Assembly (NCBI GenBank): GCA_018242505.1 | Contig: JAFEBU010000028.1 | Span: 1 to 61,035, forward strand | Reading direction: 5' to 3' | From: Pseudomonadota bacterium | GTDB lineage: Bacteria > Pseudomonadota > Alphaproteobacteria > Reyranellales > Reyranellaceae | DNA length: 61,035 nt | Shown here: positions 25,896-34,891 of the stretch, one piece after another | How positions within the stretch are numbered: position 1 is the first letter of the stretch | How the letters are laid out: each line of letters opens with the position of its first letter | Translations under genes and position numbers: made by a program | The notes under the pieces: generated by a model | Database searches by the model: none | Seen by the model: the letters and a program-made list of their open reading frames with translations, nothing else | Told to the model about the DNA's origin: nothing

Positions 25896-28292
25896 TTAAA
25901 TGATCAAGAAGTTCTCGATAAGGATCGATTCGGGACTTCCGTCGAAGCCAGACCTAATTTTCGTCGTCTCGATCCGAACACGAGAATCCCCAGACGGAAT
26001 CAAAACATCAAGCTCAAACAACTGCCTTCTTTCAAAGTCAGACCGCAATCTTTCATCAATACATGGGGTGTCGTTAACGAGAATCCGCATTCGCTGATCA
26101 TTATGGTAGTTTCTCAATTCGAAGATCATTTTAGCGCGACGTTCGTTGCTGCCATTGTAAATATCTATGAACGCCTCTCGCTGTCTCACCCATCGATGTC
26201 TCCCGATGCTTAGCGGGGCGTACGGTCCGATCTCCTCTGAGATGCCGCTATAGCTCTGTGTAATTACACCATGAATAAGTTTCGTGGTGTGCACATCCCC
26301 CTTTACATTCTGCTCGAAATCAATTTTGCGCTTAAAATCTCCACCAGAGTACAGTCCAACTTCTTCGAATGCTCTATAGATTGAGTAGTAGGACTTGTAG
26401 ATTGAGAATTCGTTCGCAACAAAAAGCGGCCCCCAGAACGCCATCTCTGCGCGAAGTCTTGCACTTCTCCTAAGATCCTGAATTGCTGCAGCTAACGCCT
26501 CTGCCGAGATATCCCTGACGAGCACTCCAGTGACACCGCTTTTGACAGCATCCTCGGTACCTGCCCCAGCAAAAGCCATCGTCGGCACACCCGACGCTGA
26601 CGCCTCGAGAAGCATTCGCTCTTGCGTCTCCATCAGGCTAGGTGAAACGACGACATCAGCAGCCGAATAGAATCGCGATAACTTTGCGTCGTCATCGATG
26701 TCTCCGCAGCAGAACGTTTGAAAGTCTTCTGCAAACGGTTGTTCCAGTCTCTCACCTGCGAAAGCAACAACTATGGAGGAGTCTTTGATCATGCGAACCG
26801 CCTCCAACAGAATCTGGATTCCCTTTCGTGCTTCGTTTGAAGGTGCTGAAGTCGCGATAATGAATCCACTGTCCGGAAGCCCAAATTCAAGCCGACACTC
26901 CGCTTTATCGTGAGGCCGAAATGCGTCTGGTACGCCAAGTGAAACACGAATCGTCCGCGTCCTCGCTCCCATTGCCGCCAGAGATCGTCGATAGACATCT
27001 CGTGTCCAGCGCGAGTTAGCCAAGACAATCGGGGCATACGGCGACCCAAACACTCTGGCCTTTTCCAGACGCAACTGCGGGATGCGGCCCGGTAGCGTTC
27101 GTGGATAGGTGGCCCAGTCGCGAAAATCCTCCCTCTCTGACGTTAGGGGGTCTCGCGACTCCAGTGGAAAGAGGCTCCTGCCCGTGAGCCACCACAGATC
27201 ATGAGGTAGCAGAAAAGTTAGAAAGTGCCTCCCGACCTCCGTCACCACTTCGGGTGGCATGCCTACGCCGTGGATATCGCCGAAAATCACGACATCGGCA
27301 TCGAACAGCCGAATATGATCAATGACCTCCGATATCTTCGGATGCGCAATCTTCTCCTCACCCGCCTTCAGAGGCTCACCAAGCGAAATAACATCGACGG
27401 CGTGCCCGGCGATCATTAGAGCCGATGCCAACGTTGATATGACAATGCCTGATCCATGCCTGAGGCCGATATTCGTCACAAGACAGACGCGAGGGAGCGC
27501 CCGTCCAGATTGCCTATACCGCGGAGATATGCCGTAGCTCTTCGCCAATCCCACAGCATCGGACTTTAATTCTGTCTTGAATTTATCGACGGCATTTCCG
27601 AGTGTTTTTTGCTGAGCATGAATAAGAAACGCGCAGATCGACTTTCCAATGACCTTCAACCGCCCGCCGGCTCCCGCCATCCGGCACCAGAGATGGTAGT
27701 CCATGCTGTAGTGCAGATCCTCGTCGACATACCCTCCTGCCTTGAGCCAAATGGCACGTGTGAAGATTACCTCCGGCTGATAAAAGAATTTCCCACCATT
27801 CCAGGTACCATCCACGTCGAGCAATTCGGATAACAAAAGATTTGTTTCGGCAGCCGAGGTTATGTGGAAGCCACTGGGCGCCCCTTCGCGAACAACTTGG
27901 ACCATGCCCGCGATAAGGTCTGCTCCACTCATGTCATACGCAAGAGCGAACGAGAACAACGCGTCTGGCTCATATTTATCGTCACTATTAAGCCAAGTCA
28001 GCAACTCCCCTGTGGCACGTGCAAACCCTTTGTTTAGCGCATGTGATTGGCCGCGATCTTTCTCAGATTCCCAATAAGTTATCCGATCGCCGTATCGTTT
28101 AATGAGTTCTACGGTATCGTCGGTCGAGCCACCATCCATGACGATGTACTCTAGATTGGGGTAGCCTTGATCAAGCACCGATTGAATTGTGGCTTCCAAC
28201 ATATGGCCGCGATTAAAAGTCGGAGTGACAACGGTGATCCTCGGCCACGGTTGGCCGGAAGGCATACACTCAGGGATGGGCGTGCCAGTCAT
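25896..28292 (-). CDS. Bifunctional glycosyltransferase (GT2 + GT4) with C-terminal accessory domain
   Basis: 798 aa. Residues ~12-250 are a GT2 (GT-A) domain: ITVVTPTFNRG, MDGGSTDDT, the DxD-like NSDDKY, and a YSMDYHLWCRMA acceptor region. Residues ~265-640 are a GT4 (GT-B) domain: CLVTNIGLRHGSG, SRWTRDVYRR, and the donor-site segment YSAADVVVSPSLMETQERMLLEASASGVPT. The final ~120 residues are a beta-rich module. Such fusions make repeating units of capsule, LPS or exopolysaccharide. It overlaps the FkbM gene by ATGA, as the last gene of a minus-strand operon. Base composition is lower in GC than the 33-61 kb half. Confidence 0.8.
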   Translation of the reverse strand: MTGTPIPECMPSGQPWPRITVVTPTFNRGHMLEATIQSVLDQGYPNLEYIVMDGGSTDDTVELIKRYGDRITYWESEKDRGQSHALNKGFARATGELLTWLNSDDKYEPDALFSFALAYDMSGADLIAGMVQVVREGAPSGFHITSAAETNLLLSELLDVDGTWNGGKFFYQPEVIFTRAIWLKAGGYVDEDLHYSMDYHLWCRMAGAGGRLKVIGKSICAFLIHAQQKTLGNAVDKFKTELKSDAVGLAKSYGISPRYRQSGRALPRVCLVTNIGLRHGSGIVISTLASALMIAGHAVDVISLGEPLKAGEEKIAHPKISEVIDHIRLFDADVVIFGDIHGVGMPPEVVTEVGRHFLTFLLPHDLWWLTGRSLFPLESRDPLTSEREDFRDWATYPRTLPGRIPQLRLEKARVFGSPYAPIVLANSRWTRDVYRRSLAAMGARTRTIRVSLGVPDAFRPHDKAECRLEFGLPDSGFIIATSAPSNEARKGIQILLEAVRMIKDSSIVVAFAGERLEQPFAEDFQTFCCGDIDDDAKLSRFYSAADVVVSPSLMETQERMLLEASASGVPTMAFAGAGTEDAVKSGVTGVLVRDISAEALAAAIQDLRRSARLRAEMAFWGPLFVANEFSIYKSYYSIYRAFEEVGLYSGGDFKRKIDFEQNVKGDVHTTKLIHGVITQSYSGISEEIGPYAPLSIGRHRWVRQREAFIDIYNGSNERRAKMIFELRNYHNDQRMRILVNDTPCIDERLRSDFERRQLFELDVLIPSGDSRVRIETTKIRSGFDGSPESILIENFLII

Positions 28293-29509
28293 TTCTTATT
28301 GTTCTTTCTGAAGCCGGCGAACGGCCGTCTGCTGTTTGGTGGTTGCGCCTCGGATTTCTGCTTCCATTCGGCAAGGTTTTCAGTCAACAGTTTGATTACC
28401 TGTTGCTGGTCCTTGATCATCCTATTTGCGCGAGAAAGGTCGACGTTAAGATCGCTTACCTGAGCGCGAAGGTAGCTCCACTCCTCGAATGGGCCGTTGT
28501 CGGGAAACTGTGACTCAATTTTTTGCCAGCTGTTTCCCGATTTGGAAGGATCATAGCCACCTATCGAGCCAATCGGACGGAATGCTTCCGATTTATCTCC
28601 AGCCGCTGCGAAAGCAGCTTGCCTGCGGGGCTGTCGCTTTCGACCACGTGGCACAATGGCTGGTTGCGATGACGCAAAAGCATTGTTGCGACACTCCTCA
28701 AATATAGTCGAGACTGCAGGCGGAAACGCCCAAATATCTAAGTAATAGACATGCACATCTTGATGTAAGAATTGGGCATCGATATAAGCAATCAGCTCTC
28801 CGACAAGTTCGTAGTTTCCCGAAGAGCAGCTCGCCATCGGATATCCGAAGTTATCAAAGATGACGAGAGAATAGCCACGTTCTCTAAGCGTGCTAAAGAT
28901 AGAATTCCATACTGCATTACCATGCTCGCCCAACATTGTCTGCTTGACATCACATTCAAAAAATAAAGCGGTGTCGCGCTGTTCGAGTTTTAGAAATTCC
29001 TGCAGAATGAACGCGTCCATCCCATCGGTGTCAGTCTTGAAAAGCGCAATCCCGCTTCGCAGGGCGCCTTCCTCTTCCAAGATGGACCGTAACGATCGTG
29101 TCGCAACCGGAAGTGACTCATCTTTCGGCTCCGACGTAGTCATAAGCCGTCCGGTGCCGCCTCGTCCGGAGAAACCTAGCGGACCACTCACCTCATCCGC
29201 GCCAACAAAAGCGGGAACGATGCTGATATCTGCGAGTCCTTCGATATTCTCTCGTAGATACACTAGAAATTGCGGATGCCCCTCAACACACAAAATCGGA
29301 TTTTTCGCGTTATGGCGCATGACGATTGCTGTATCGCCGACGTTTGCACCCAGATCGACAAAGTAGCGTTCAGGCGCGTACGCACCAATCGCTTGGTAGA
29401 TCTGGTCGAACGTCATATCGTAGGTGGGATGATCCTTTTGATATGCTGGGAGAAGATGGTCGTCCGGCAGCAAGACTACCTGATCTCGGATCTTGTATTT
29501 TATCGTCAT
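28289..29509 (-). CDS. FkbM-family methyltransferase with coiled-coil tail
   Basis: 406 aa from ATG 29509, which overlaps the preceding stop as ATGA; an earlier in-frame ATG at 29551 lies inside the upstream gene. Residues ~45-230 are an FkbM SAM-methyltransferase: FVDLGANVGDT (SAM site), LCVEGHPQFLVYLRENI, FKTDTDGMD. FkbM enzymes O-methylate sugars or natural products. The last ~60 residues (YLRAQVSDLNVDLSRANRMIKDQQQVIKLL) form a predicted coiled coil ending in a basic tail, typical of polysaccharide-tailoring or length-control proteins. Middle member of the operon 30435-25896. Confidence 0.78.
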   Translation of the reverse strand: MTIKYKIRDQVVLLPDDHLLPAYQKDHPTYDMTFDQIYQAIGAYAPERYFVDLGANVGDTAIVMRHNAKNPILCVEGHPQFLVYLRENIEGLADISIVPAFVGADEVSGPLGFSGRGGTGRLMTTSEPKDESLPVATRSLRSILEEEGALRSGIALFKTDTDGMDAFILQEFLKLEQRDTALFFECDVKQTMLGEHGNAVWNSIFSTLRERGYSLVIFDNFGYPMASCSSGNYELVGELIAYIDAQFLHQDVHVYYLDIWAFPPAVSTIFEECRNNAFASSQPAIVPRGRKRQPRRQAAFAAAGDKSEAFRPIGSIGGYDPSKSGNSWQKIESQFPDNGPFEEWSYLRAQVSDLNVDLSRANRMIKDQQQVIKLLTENLAEWKQKSEAQPPNSRRPFAGFRKNNKK

Positions 29510-30435
29510 TGACCTTTTCTTTCGGTTTGCCGAAACGGCCCAGCCAGCCACCAGCGGAGTGTCATAAGCATCCGGTGGGCGGCCATCATCGGGCGCAACC
29601 GCTTGGGGAAGTTGCGAAATTGCTCCACATGTTCCGCGGGACTGTGCGTCACTAGCCTTGGGAAAATATGGAGTCGCCCCCCCGCATTACGCACCCCAGC
29701 GTTGAAGGTGACATGTTCACAGGTTTCCCTTCCGTGTTCATCGATGCCAACGTAGCTGGCTCCGGCCGTCAACTTCAGTTTATAAATTCCAACGCCGCCA
29801 AAAGCAGACTGCACACGGATCGGAGGTAACCAGGATGGTATCTTGACCATTCGCGCATAAACTTCGCGAATCTGGAGACTATACTGGTCCTGGCTTGGAT
29901 CACGGTACCAAACCGGATGCCAGCAATCGTGCGGGCACCACACCTCGTGACGAAGTGCCCAAATGTCATAGTATCGTGGACTTCCATTAGCAAAGACGCC
30001 ACCTCTTGTCGGTGCAGCATCCAACCAGTGCGCGGCTCTTGCAAACGCATCCATGGACATCGGCACCTTGAGGACATCATCCAAATCTACGACGATCAAG
30101 TGATCGTAGGTCATCTCCTGGCCGTTGCGCACCTGGTCTAGACTGGCATTTCGGACAAACGCGATACGTTCTGTTCGAAGCGGCAGCTGTCGTTGGAGAT
30201 TGCCTAAATCGACGACCCGACCGCGCCGCCCAACGGATAGCCACTGTTCAAGGATGGAAATTGTTCCGTCTTGCGAATCGCTAACGACGAAAATAAAGGA
30301 GGCCTCGCCATAGACCGCGCCCATCTGCGCCAGATTGTCCAAGACTCCGCGCAAATGCGACTCGCAATTTCGAGCTACGCCCACAAACACTCCTTTGCGG
30401 TGCTTCAGATAAGCGCGCCGGTAATCGCAAGTCAT
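29506..30435 (-). CDS. Putative glycosyltransferase (GT-A-like)
   Basis: 309 aa. It begins with a strand-loop GVFVGVARNCESHLRGVLDNL, then FVVSDSQDGT, LRTERIAFVRN and LIVVDLDDVLK, a DxD-type metal site around residue 117. Downstream come acceptor-like residues (CWHPVWYRDP) and SAFGGVGIYKL. The layout resembles mannosyltransferase-like GT-A enzymes such as the cryptococcal CMT1 type, but the family call is loose. ATGA overlap with the FkbM gene; 61 bp after the SAM-methyltransferase stop. Expected to act in the cytoplasm on a lipid- or polymer-linked glycan. Confidence 0.6.
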   Translation of the reverse strand: MTCDYRRAYLKHRKGVFVGVARNCESHLRGVLDNLAQMGAVYGEASFIFVVSDSQDGTISILEQWLSVGRRGRVVDLGNLQRQLPLRTERIAFVRNASLDQVRNGQEMTYDHLIVVDLDDVLKVPMSMDAFARAAHWLDAAPTRGGVFANGSPRYYDIWALRHEVWCPHDCWHPVWYRDPSQDQYSLQIREVYARMVKIPSWLPPIRVQSAFGGVGIYKLKLTAGASYVGIDEHGRETCEHVTFNAGVRNAGGRLHIFPRLVTHSPAEHVEQFRNFPKRLRPMMAAHRMLMTLRWWLAGPFRQTERKGQ

Positions 30436-30496
30436 ATGGTCGGCCTGCTTCTGTGGGCGGTTGGTAGTACGTCGAGGTTAGTAGCTAAAGATACGT

Positions 30497-31504
30497 CTAC
30501 CGGCGACGAAACAGAAACCATTCCGCGGCAGCATACCGGGAGTGCGTTTCGTAGGCCCGATCCATGAAAGCCAGTTCTTCTGCCGCTAGAGCCATAATGT
30601 CTGCGAGGACATCTGGATCAAAACTCATGCAGAAGTGCATGAAATCACGGAAACGAGTGGAAAAGGTATTGTCGTCTTCGCCGCCCAAACATCTGAGCGT
30701 GGTGCCGGTAAGGTCCGCGATCTCCAGTAGTTCATCGAGATGAAATACGTACTTGTCTTCCGCAAATGCTTTGTCGGTTCGTGTGCGGTTCAAATAGAAC
30801 TCGGCTGAGTCAATAAAAAGCTGGGTGTGGAGCTGATGCGTTTCGGTCCAGGATAGCCCCCCATGCGTCGCCTTGGCCTTCGCGCATTTGAGGATTAGCG
30901 AGCTTGCAATGTGGAAATCGGCCCGCGGCTCGAGCATGAAAAGTCCGCCGCCCGGCTTGAGTTTACTAACTAGAGTTGCCGCTACACCTTTGAAGTCGAC
31001 GAAATGATGCAAGGCGCTGCGCATCATGATCGCGTCGAAGACGCCGGCGGGAATAGCATCAAAGTCGGCGTCTGCTAGGCGTACGAGATCCAACCTATCG
31101 CAAGTCGGAAGGCGGCCGGCTTTGCGCTTTGTGATTTCCAGGAAGCGCTCGGACGCGTCGGAGGCCACGAGGCGCTTCACACGTCCGTCGTAGAGGAGAC
31201 TGCAAGTCAGGTGCCCTGAACCGCAGGCAACTTCGAGAATGGTTTCAGGGACGAAGCCTGCAGCATCCAGAATGTATGTGCCGACTATCTTATCAATATT
31301 ATCTCCGTCCGAATGGCCGTAGTGACTGTCATAGTCATCTTCCGAGTGCGCATAGGGAGAATTATCACTAAGTGAGTGTATACCGCGCTCTTGCGGAAGT
31401 TTCTGAAGCCAATTGTTTAGTTTCGTTTTCGGTGCCAGGAAGTTTCGAGCCTTCGCACGGGCACTCTCGACAAAGACCGGGATGTAGCGGTGCGGCGTAG
31501 CCAA
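30497..31504 (-). CDS. Class I SAM-dependent methyltransferase
   Basis: 335 aa. SAM-binding motif I ILEVACGSGHLT at about 89-100, followed by LVASDASERFLEITKRK, FDAIMMRSALHHFVDFKG and LKPGGGLFMLEPR, the standard Methyltransf_11/25 order. The C-terminal ~120 residues are helical (ETHQLHTQLFIDSAEFYL). First gene of the minus-strand polysaccharide operon. The substrate is unknown; context suggests a sugar or glycan-associated intermediate. Looks intact. Confidence 0.75.
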   Translation of the reverse strand: MATPHRYIPVFVESARAKARNFLAPKTKLNNWLQKLPQERGIHSLSDNSPYAHSEDDYDSHYGHSDGDNIDKIVGTYILDAAGFVPETILEVACGSGHLTCSLLYDGRVKRLVASDASERFLEITKRKAGRLPTCDRLDLVRLADADFDAIPAGVFDAIMMRSALHHFVDFKGVAATLVSKLKPGGGLFMLEPRADFHIASSLILKCAKAKATHGGLSWTETHQLHTQLFIDSAEFYLNRTRTDKAFAEDKYVFHLDELLEIADLTGTTLRCLGGEDDNTFSTRFRDFMHFCMSFDPDVLADIMALAAEELAFMDRAYETHSRYAAAEWFLFRRR

Positions 31505-31639
31505 CTTTGTCCCTCCGCAGCCTCAGTGAAACTGCATTGCCGACCAATCTCACCTTATATGCACGTCGTGTGTGCGCGTCAAATTCGAGGAAAGAATCGA
31601 TGCTGGCTCTCCTGATGTTGAGTGCACAAGCCTGACGTG

Positions 31640-32057
31640 CTGACTCAGGCGATGATCTTCTGCGGCGGCTTGGGCACTCGTCTCGGCTCTCTGACGATGG
31701 CAACCCCTATGCCGTTGCCGAAAGTCGGCTCCCGGCCGTCTCTGGACGTGTTGCTGTTCGAGCTGGAACGCTGGAAGTCATGCCTCGCTTGCGCTGCGCC
31801 GCCTGGACAACCCCGACGGCCATGGGGCGGTGCGCGTGGTGGAGGACCGCATCGTCTCCTCCACCGAGCGGCCGGCTGGCGCAGAAGAGGCGCCTGTCAG
31901 TGCCGGTGTCTATTTCTTCTGCCGGGAAATCTTTTCGTATCTCTCGTCGAAGTGCTCGCTGGAAGCCGCCATTCTCCCGGCCGTCTGCAGGACGCATACC
32001 GAGGGCGCGACGATCCATCCCGGCTGCTTCATCGATATCGGCATCCCGAGTTCCTAG
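31640..32057 (+). pseudogene. Broken heptose/sugar-phosphate nucleotidyltransferase
   Basis: The 5' part encodes LTQAMIFCGGLGTRLGSLT..PLPKVGSRPSLDVLLFELERW, the nucleotide-binding start of a GmhB-linked D-glycero-D-manno-heptose-1-phosphate nucleotidyltransferase. Directly afterwards, in another frame, comes SLALRRLDNPDGHGAVRVVEDRI, then SAGVYFFCREIFSYL and the family end GCFIDIGIPSS. About 50-60 central codons are missing and the frame changes near 31780. Intact homologues have ~230 residues and supply NDP-heptose. It stops 12 bp before gmhB, as in intact operons. Confidence 0.75.
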
Positions 32058-32069
32058 GAGGAGGCGCAG

Positions 32070-32591
32070 GTGCAGATTCCGAAACGAATGCGCCGGCAGG
32101 CCGTGTTCCTGGATCGCGATGGCGTGCTCAATTTCGACGACGGCTATGTCGGGCAGATCGAGCAGTTCCGCTGGATCGACGGCGTGATCGAGGCCGTACG
32201 CACGCTCAACGAAGCGGGCTACTTCGTATCCCTGGTGACCAACCAGGCGGGCGTCGCCCATGGTCACTATCCCGAGGCGGCCATCGCTGCGCTGCATGAG
32301 TGGATGCAACTCGAGCTGCGCTGGCAGGGGGCCCATCTCGATGACATCCGCTACTGCCCGTTCCATCCTGAAGGCAAGGTCGCCGCCTATCGCCGGCACT
32401 CCGACTGGCGGAAGCCGGCCTCCGGCATGATCACCGACCTTTGCCGCTCGTGGGACATCGACCTGTCGAAAAGCCATCTGATCGGCGACAAGGCTTCGGA
32501 CATCGAGGCAGGGCAGGTAGCGGGGCTCACGACCCATCTCTTCGAAGGGGGTAACCTGCTCGACTTTGTCCGTGCGCGGAGACTTGTTTAG
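32070..32591 (+). CDS. gmhB: D-glycero-D-manno-heptose-1,7-bisphosphate 7-phosphatase
   Basis: 173 aa from a GTG five bases after AGGAGGAGG; an ATG eight codons later is less well placed. HAD-family motifs: FLDRDGVLN (nucleophile Asp), SLVTNQAGVAHG (motif II Thr), and HLIGDKASDIEAG (motif IV). The zinc-loop Cys/His element is YCPFHPEG. It removes the 7-phosphate in the ADP/GDP-heptose pathway for LPS core or S-layer glycans. Its nucleotidyltransferase partner just upstream is broken, so it may feed a pathway completed elsewhere or be a relic. Confidence 0.85.
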   Translation: MQIPKRMRRQAVFLDRDGVLNFDDGYVGQIEQFRWIDGVIEAVRTLNEAGYFVSLVTNQAGVAHGHYPEAAIAALHEWMQLELRWQGAHLDDIRYCPFHPEGKVAAYRRHSDWRKPASGMITDLCRSWDIDLSKSHLIGDKASDIEAGQVAGLTTHLFEGGNLLDFVRARRLV

Positions 32592-32656
32592 CGCACGTGC
32601 GGTCGAATCCGGCTACATTGGGTTCACCAAGCATCGGGAGCAGGCGCGAGAAGAAG

Positions 32657-33189
32657 ATGATCAAGGCTGGCATCGATCGCGTGCTCAATCGATTCGGGTA
32701 TGTCGCCCGGACCGACGATGACCGCCAGGAGATCGAGAGGCTGAAGAGAGAAGCAGCGCTTCGACGCTCCTTCGTCGATGTGGCCTTCAGGTACTTTCTC
32801 TACGGCGAACGCGGACCGCACGTGGAGATCCCCTTTGACGGCCTCGATCCCGAGAGCGATCTGGGCGGGTTTATGCGGCAGGCAGGATGCACGAGCCGGA
32901 ATTTTGCGTGTTTCAAGTTCTTCCAGTGTCGGGATGAAACGATCCTCGATATCGGGCGAACTGCGGCACCAGTGTTTGCTCACTCCTTGCGAGCGGCTCG
33001 AAGGCCCGGATTCTGTCCTTCGAGCCGAACCCGATGCACCGCAAATGCCTGGAGAAGCTCCGTGAACTGCGCGGTGACGTATTCGATTTCATGCCGCTGG
33101 GACTCGCCGCAAGGCGCTATCGCGTTTTCGTGACGCCCGAGGAAAGAAGCGCCGTCTCTTCCAGCGTGACGGACGCGCCCGGTCGATAA
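32657..33189 (+). pseudogene. FkbM-family methyltransferase, frameshifted and truncated
   Basis: From ATG 32657 the frame reads IKAGIDRVLNRFGY, VDVAFRYFLYGERGPHVEIPF and ETILDIG, the lead-in to an FkbM SAM site. One missing base after DIG (near 32955) then moves the expected continuation ANCGTSVCSLLASG..ARILSFEPNPMHRKCLEKL to the next frame, which runs to the stop at 33187-33189. The rest of the catalytic domain is also absent compared with ~250-residue relatives. The original frame would give an unrelated tail ending at 33133. Decay or a sequence error followed by truncation. Confidence 0.7.
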
Positions 33190-33261
33190 CCCGGTTTTGC
33201 CGATTGGAAATCGCACTTCGACTACGCTATAGTCAATCAACTATTACGCGGAGGAATGCGA

Positions 33262-34758
33262 ATGACCGTGATGGAAAAGGGGGCGGCCGAGCGGCCTTCC
33301 TATATCGACGGCAAGACCAAGCTGATGCTGATCGACGGCCGCTGGGTGCCGGCGGCGTCGGGCAAGACCTTCGAGACGCGCAATCCCGCGACAGGTGAAC
33401 TGCTCGCGCATGTCGCGGAAGGCGATCGCGAGGACATCGATCGTGCGGTCGTCGCGGCACGCAAGGCTTTCACCGGCCCGTGGAGCAAGTGGAAGCCGGC
33501 CGAGCGGCAGATGCTGCTGCTGCGGCTCGCCGACCTCGTCGAGAAGCATATCGAGGAGCTGGCGGCGCTCGATACCTACGACATGGGCGCTCCCATCAGT
33601 CGCACACGCAACAATCGCCAGCGTGCGCTCGGCATGCTGCGCTACTACGCAGGCCATGCCGTGACGCTGCACGGCGAGACCATCGAGAATTCGCTCGCGG
33701 GCGAGATCTTCTCCTACACGCTCAAGGAGCCGGTCGGCGTGGTCGGCGCCATCATTCCGTGGAACGGCCCGCTCACCGCCACGATCTGGAAGATCGGCCC
33801 GGCGCTCGCGACCGGCTGCACCGTGGTGCTGAAGCCCGCGGAAGAGGCGCCGCTCACATCGCTGCGGTTGGGCGAGCTCTGCCTCGAGGCGGGTGTGCCG
33901 CCGGGCGTGGTCAACGTCGTGCCGGGCTACGGCGAGACCGCGGGTGCCGCGCTCGCCTCCCATCCCGACGTCGACAAGGTCGCCTTCACCGGCTCGCACC
34001 TCACTGGCCAGAAGATCGTCCAGGCCTCGGCTGGCAACCTCAAGCGCGTGTCGCTGGAGCTGGGCGGCAAGTCGCCCGACATCGTCTTCGCCGATGCCGA
34101 TCTCGATGCGGCGGTACCGGGCGCCAGCATGGCGGTGTTCGCCAATTCCGGCCAGATCTGCAGCGCCGGGACCCGGCTCTTCGTCGAGAAGAAAGTCTAC
34201 GAGGAGTTCACCGACAAGGTGGCGGCCTTCTCCAGGACCTTGCGCGTCGGTAACGGCGTCGACCCGCAGACGCAGGTCGGACCGCTGGTGTCGGCCGAGC
34301 AGCTCGATCGCGTGACCGATTATCTCAGCATCGGCCGCCAGGAAGGCGCCAAGCGGCTGAGCGGCGGCGAGCGGCTGACCGACGGCGATTACGGCAAGGG
34401 ATATTTCGTGCCGCCGACCGTGTTCGCCGACGTGCGCGACGACATGCGGATCGCCCAGGAGGAGATCTTCGGCCCCGTGATCTCGGCAATCCCGTTCACC
34501 GACATCGACGAGGTGATCCAGCGCGGCAATGCGACGACCTTCGGCCTCGGCAGCGGCGTGTGGACACGCGACGTCGGCAAGGCACACCGGCTCGCCAAGG
34601 CGATCCGCGCCGGCTCGGTCTGGATCAACTGTTACCAGGCGATGGATCCTGCCGTGCCCTTTGGCGGCTACAAGATGAGCGGCTACGGCCGGGAGAGCGG
34701 CCAGCAGCACCTCGAGGAGTATCTCAACGTGAAGGCCGTCTGGATCAAGACGGCGTAG
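33262..34758 (+). CDS. NAD(P)-dependent aldehyde dehydrogenase
   Basis: 498 aa. Oxidises an aldehyde to the acid with NAD(P)+. All class signatures are present: PWNGPL in the cofactor fold, FTGSHLTG, the general base Glu266 in LELGGKSPD, the nucleophile Cys300 in SGQICSAG, and PFGGYKMSGYGRESG near the end. I prefer ATG 33262, which lies 7 bases behind GGAGG; the ATG at 33256 is only one base behind it. Stand-alone gene. Natural substrate unknown; betaine-, vanillin- or phenylacetaldehyde-type homologues share this signature set. Confidence 0.92.
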   Translation: MTVMEKGAAERPSYIDGKTKLMLIDGRWVPAASGKTFETRNPATGELLAHVAEGDREDIDRAVVAARKAFTGPWSKWKPAERQMLLLRLADLVEKHIEELAALDTYDMGAPISRTRNNRQRALGMLRYYAGHAVTLHGETIENSLAGEIFSYTLKEPVGVVGAIIPWNGPLTATIWKIGPALATGCTVVLKPAEEAPLTSLRLGELCLEAGVPPGVVNVVPGYGETAGAALASHPDVDKVAFTGSHLTGQKIVQASAGNLKRVSLELGGKSPDIVFADADLDAAVPGASMAVFANSGQICSAGTRLFVEKKVYEEFTDKVAAFSRTLRVGNGVDPQTQVGPLVSAEQLDRVTDYLSIGRQEGAKRLSGGERLTDGDYGKGYFVPPTVFADVRDDMRIAQEEIFGPVISAIPFTDIDEVIQRGNATTFGLGSGVWTRDVGKAHRLAKAIRAGSVWINCYQAMDPAVPFGGYKMSGYGRESGQQHLEEYLNVKAVWIKTA

Positions 34759-34891
34759 CGCTTCAACGATCGGGCGCGCCGGAGACCAAACACGTTCATG
34801 TGACCTGCCCGCGCCATAACTTGGGGGCCCTTGACGCGACACCACGCCTGCCCAACACCAGCGCGACGTGGATCGCGACAAGGAGCCGGGA

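Noticed and set aside
31622..32299. Single 225-codon gene across the nucleotidyltransferase/gmhB region
   Set aside because: Only its first ~50 codons are meaningful; after the frame change the real coding signal is in the other frame and in gmhB.
1..33000. Integrase or transposase explaining the mosaic left half
   Set aside because: I looked for tyrosine/serine recombinase and DDE transposase motifs in the translated frames and found none.
33244..34881. 545-codon open frame antisense to the aldehyde dehydrogenase gene
   Set aside because: It mirrors a high-GC gene; His/Arg/Asp/Gly-rich composition with no family, whereas the sense frame carries all catalytic motifs.
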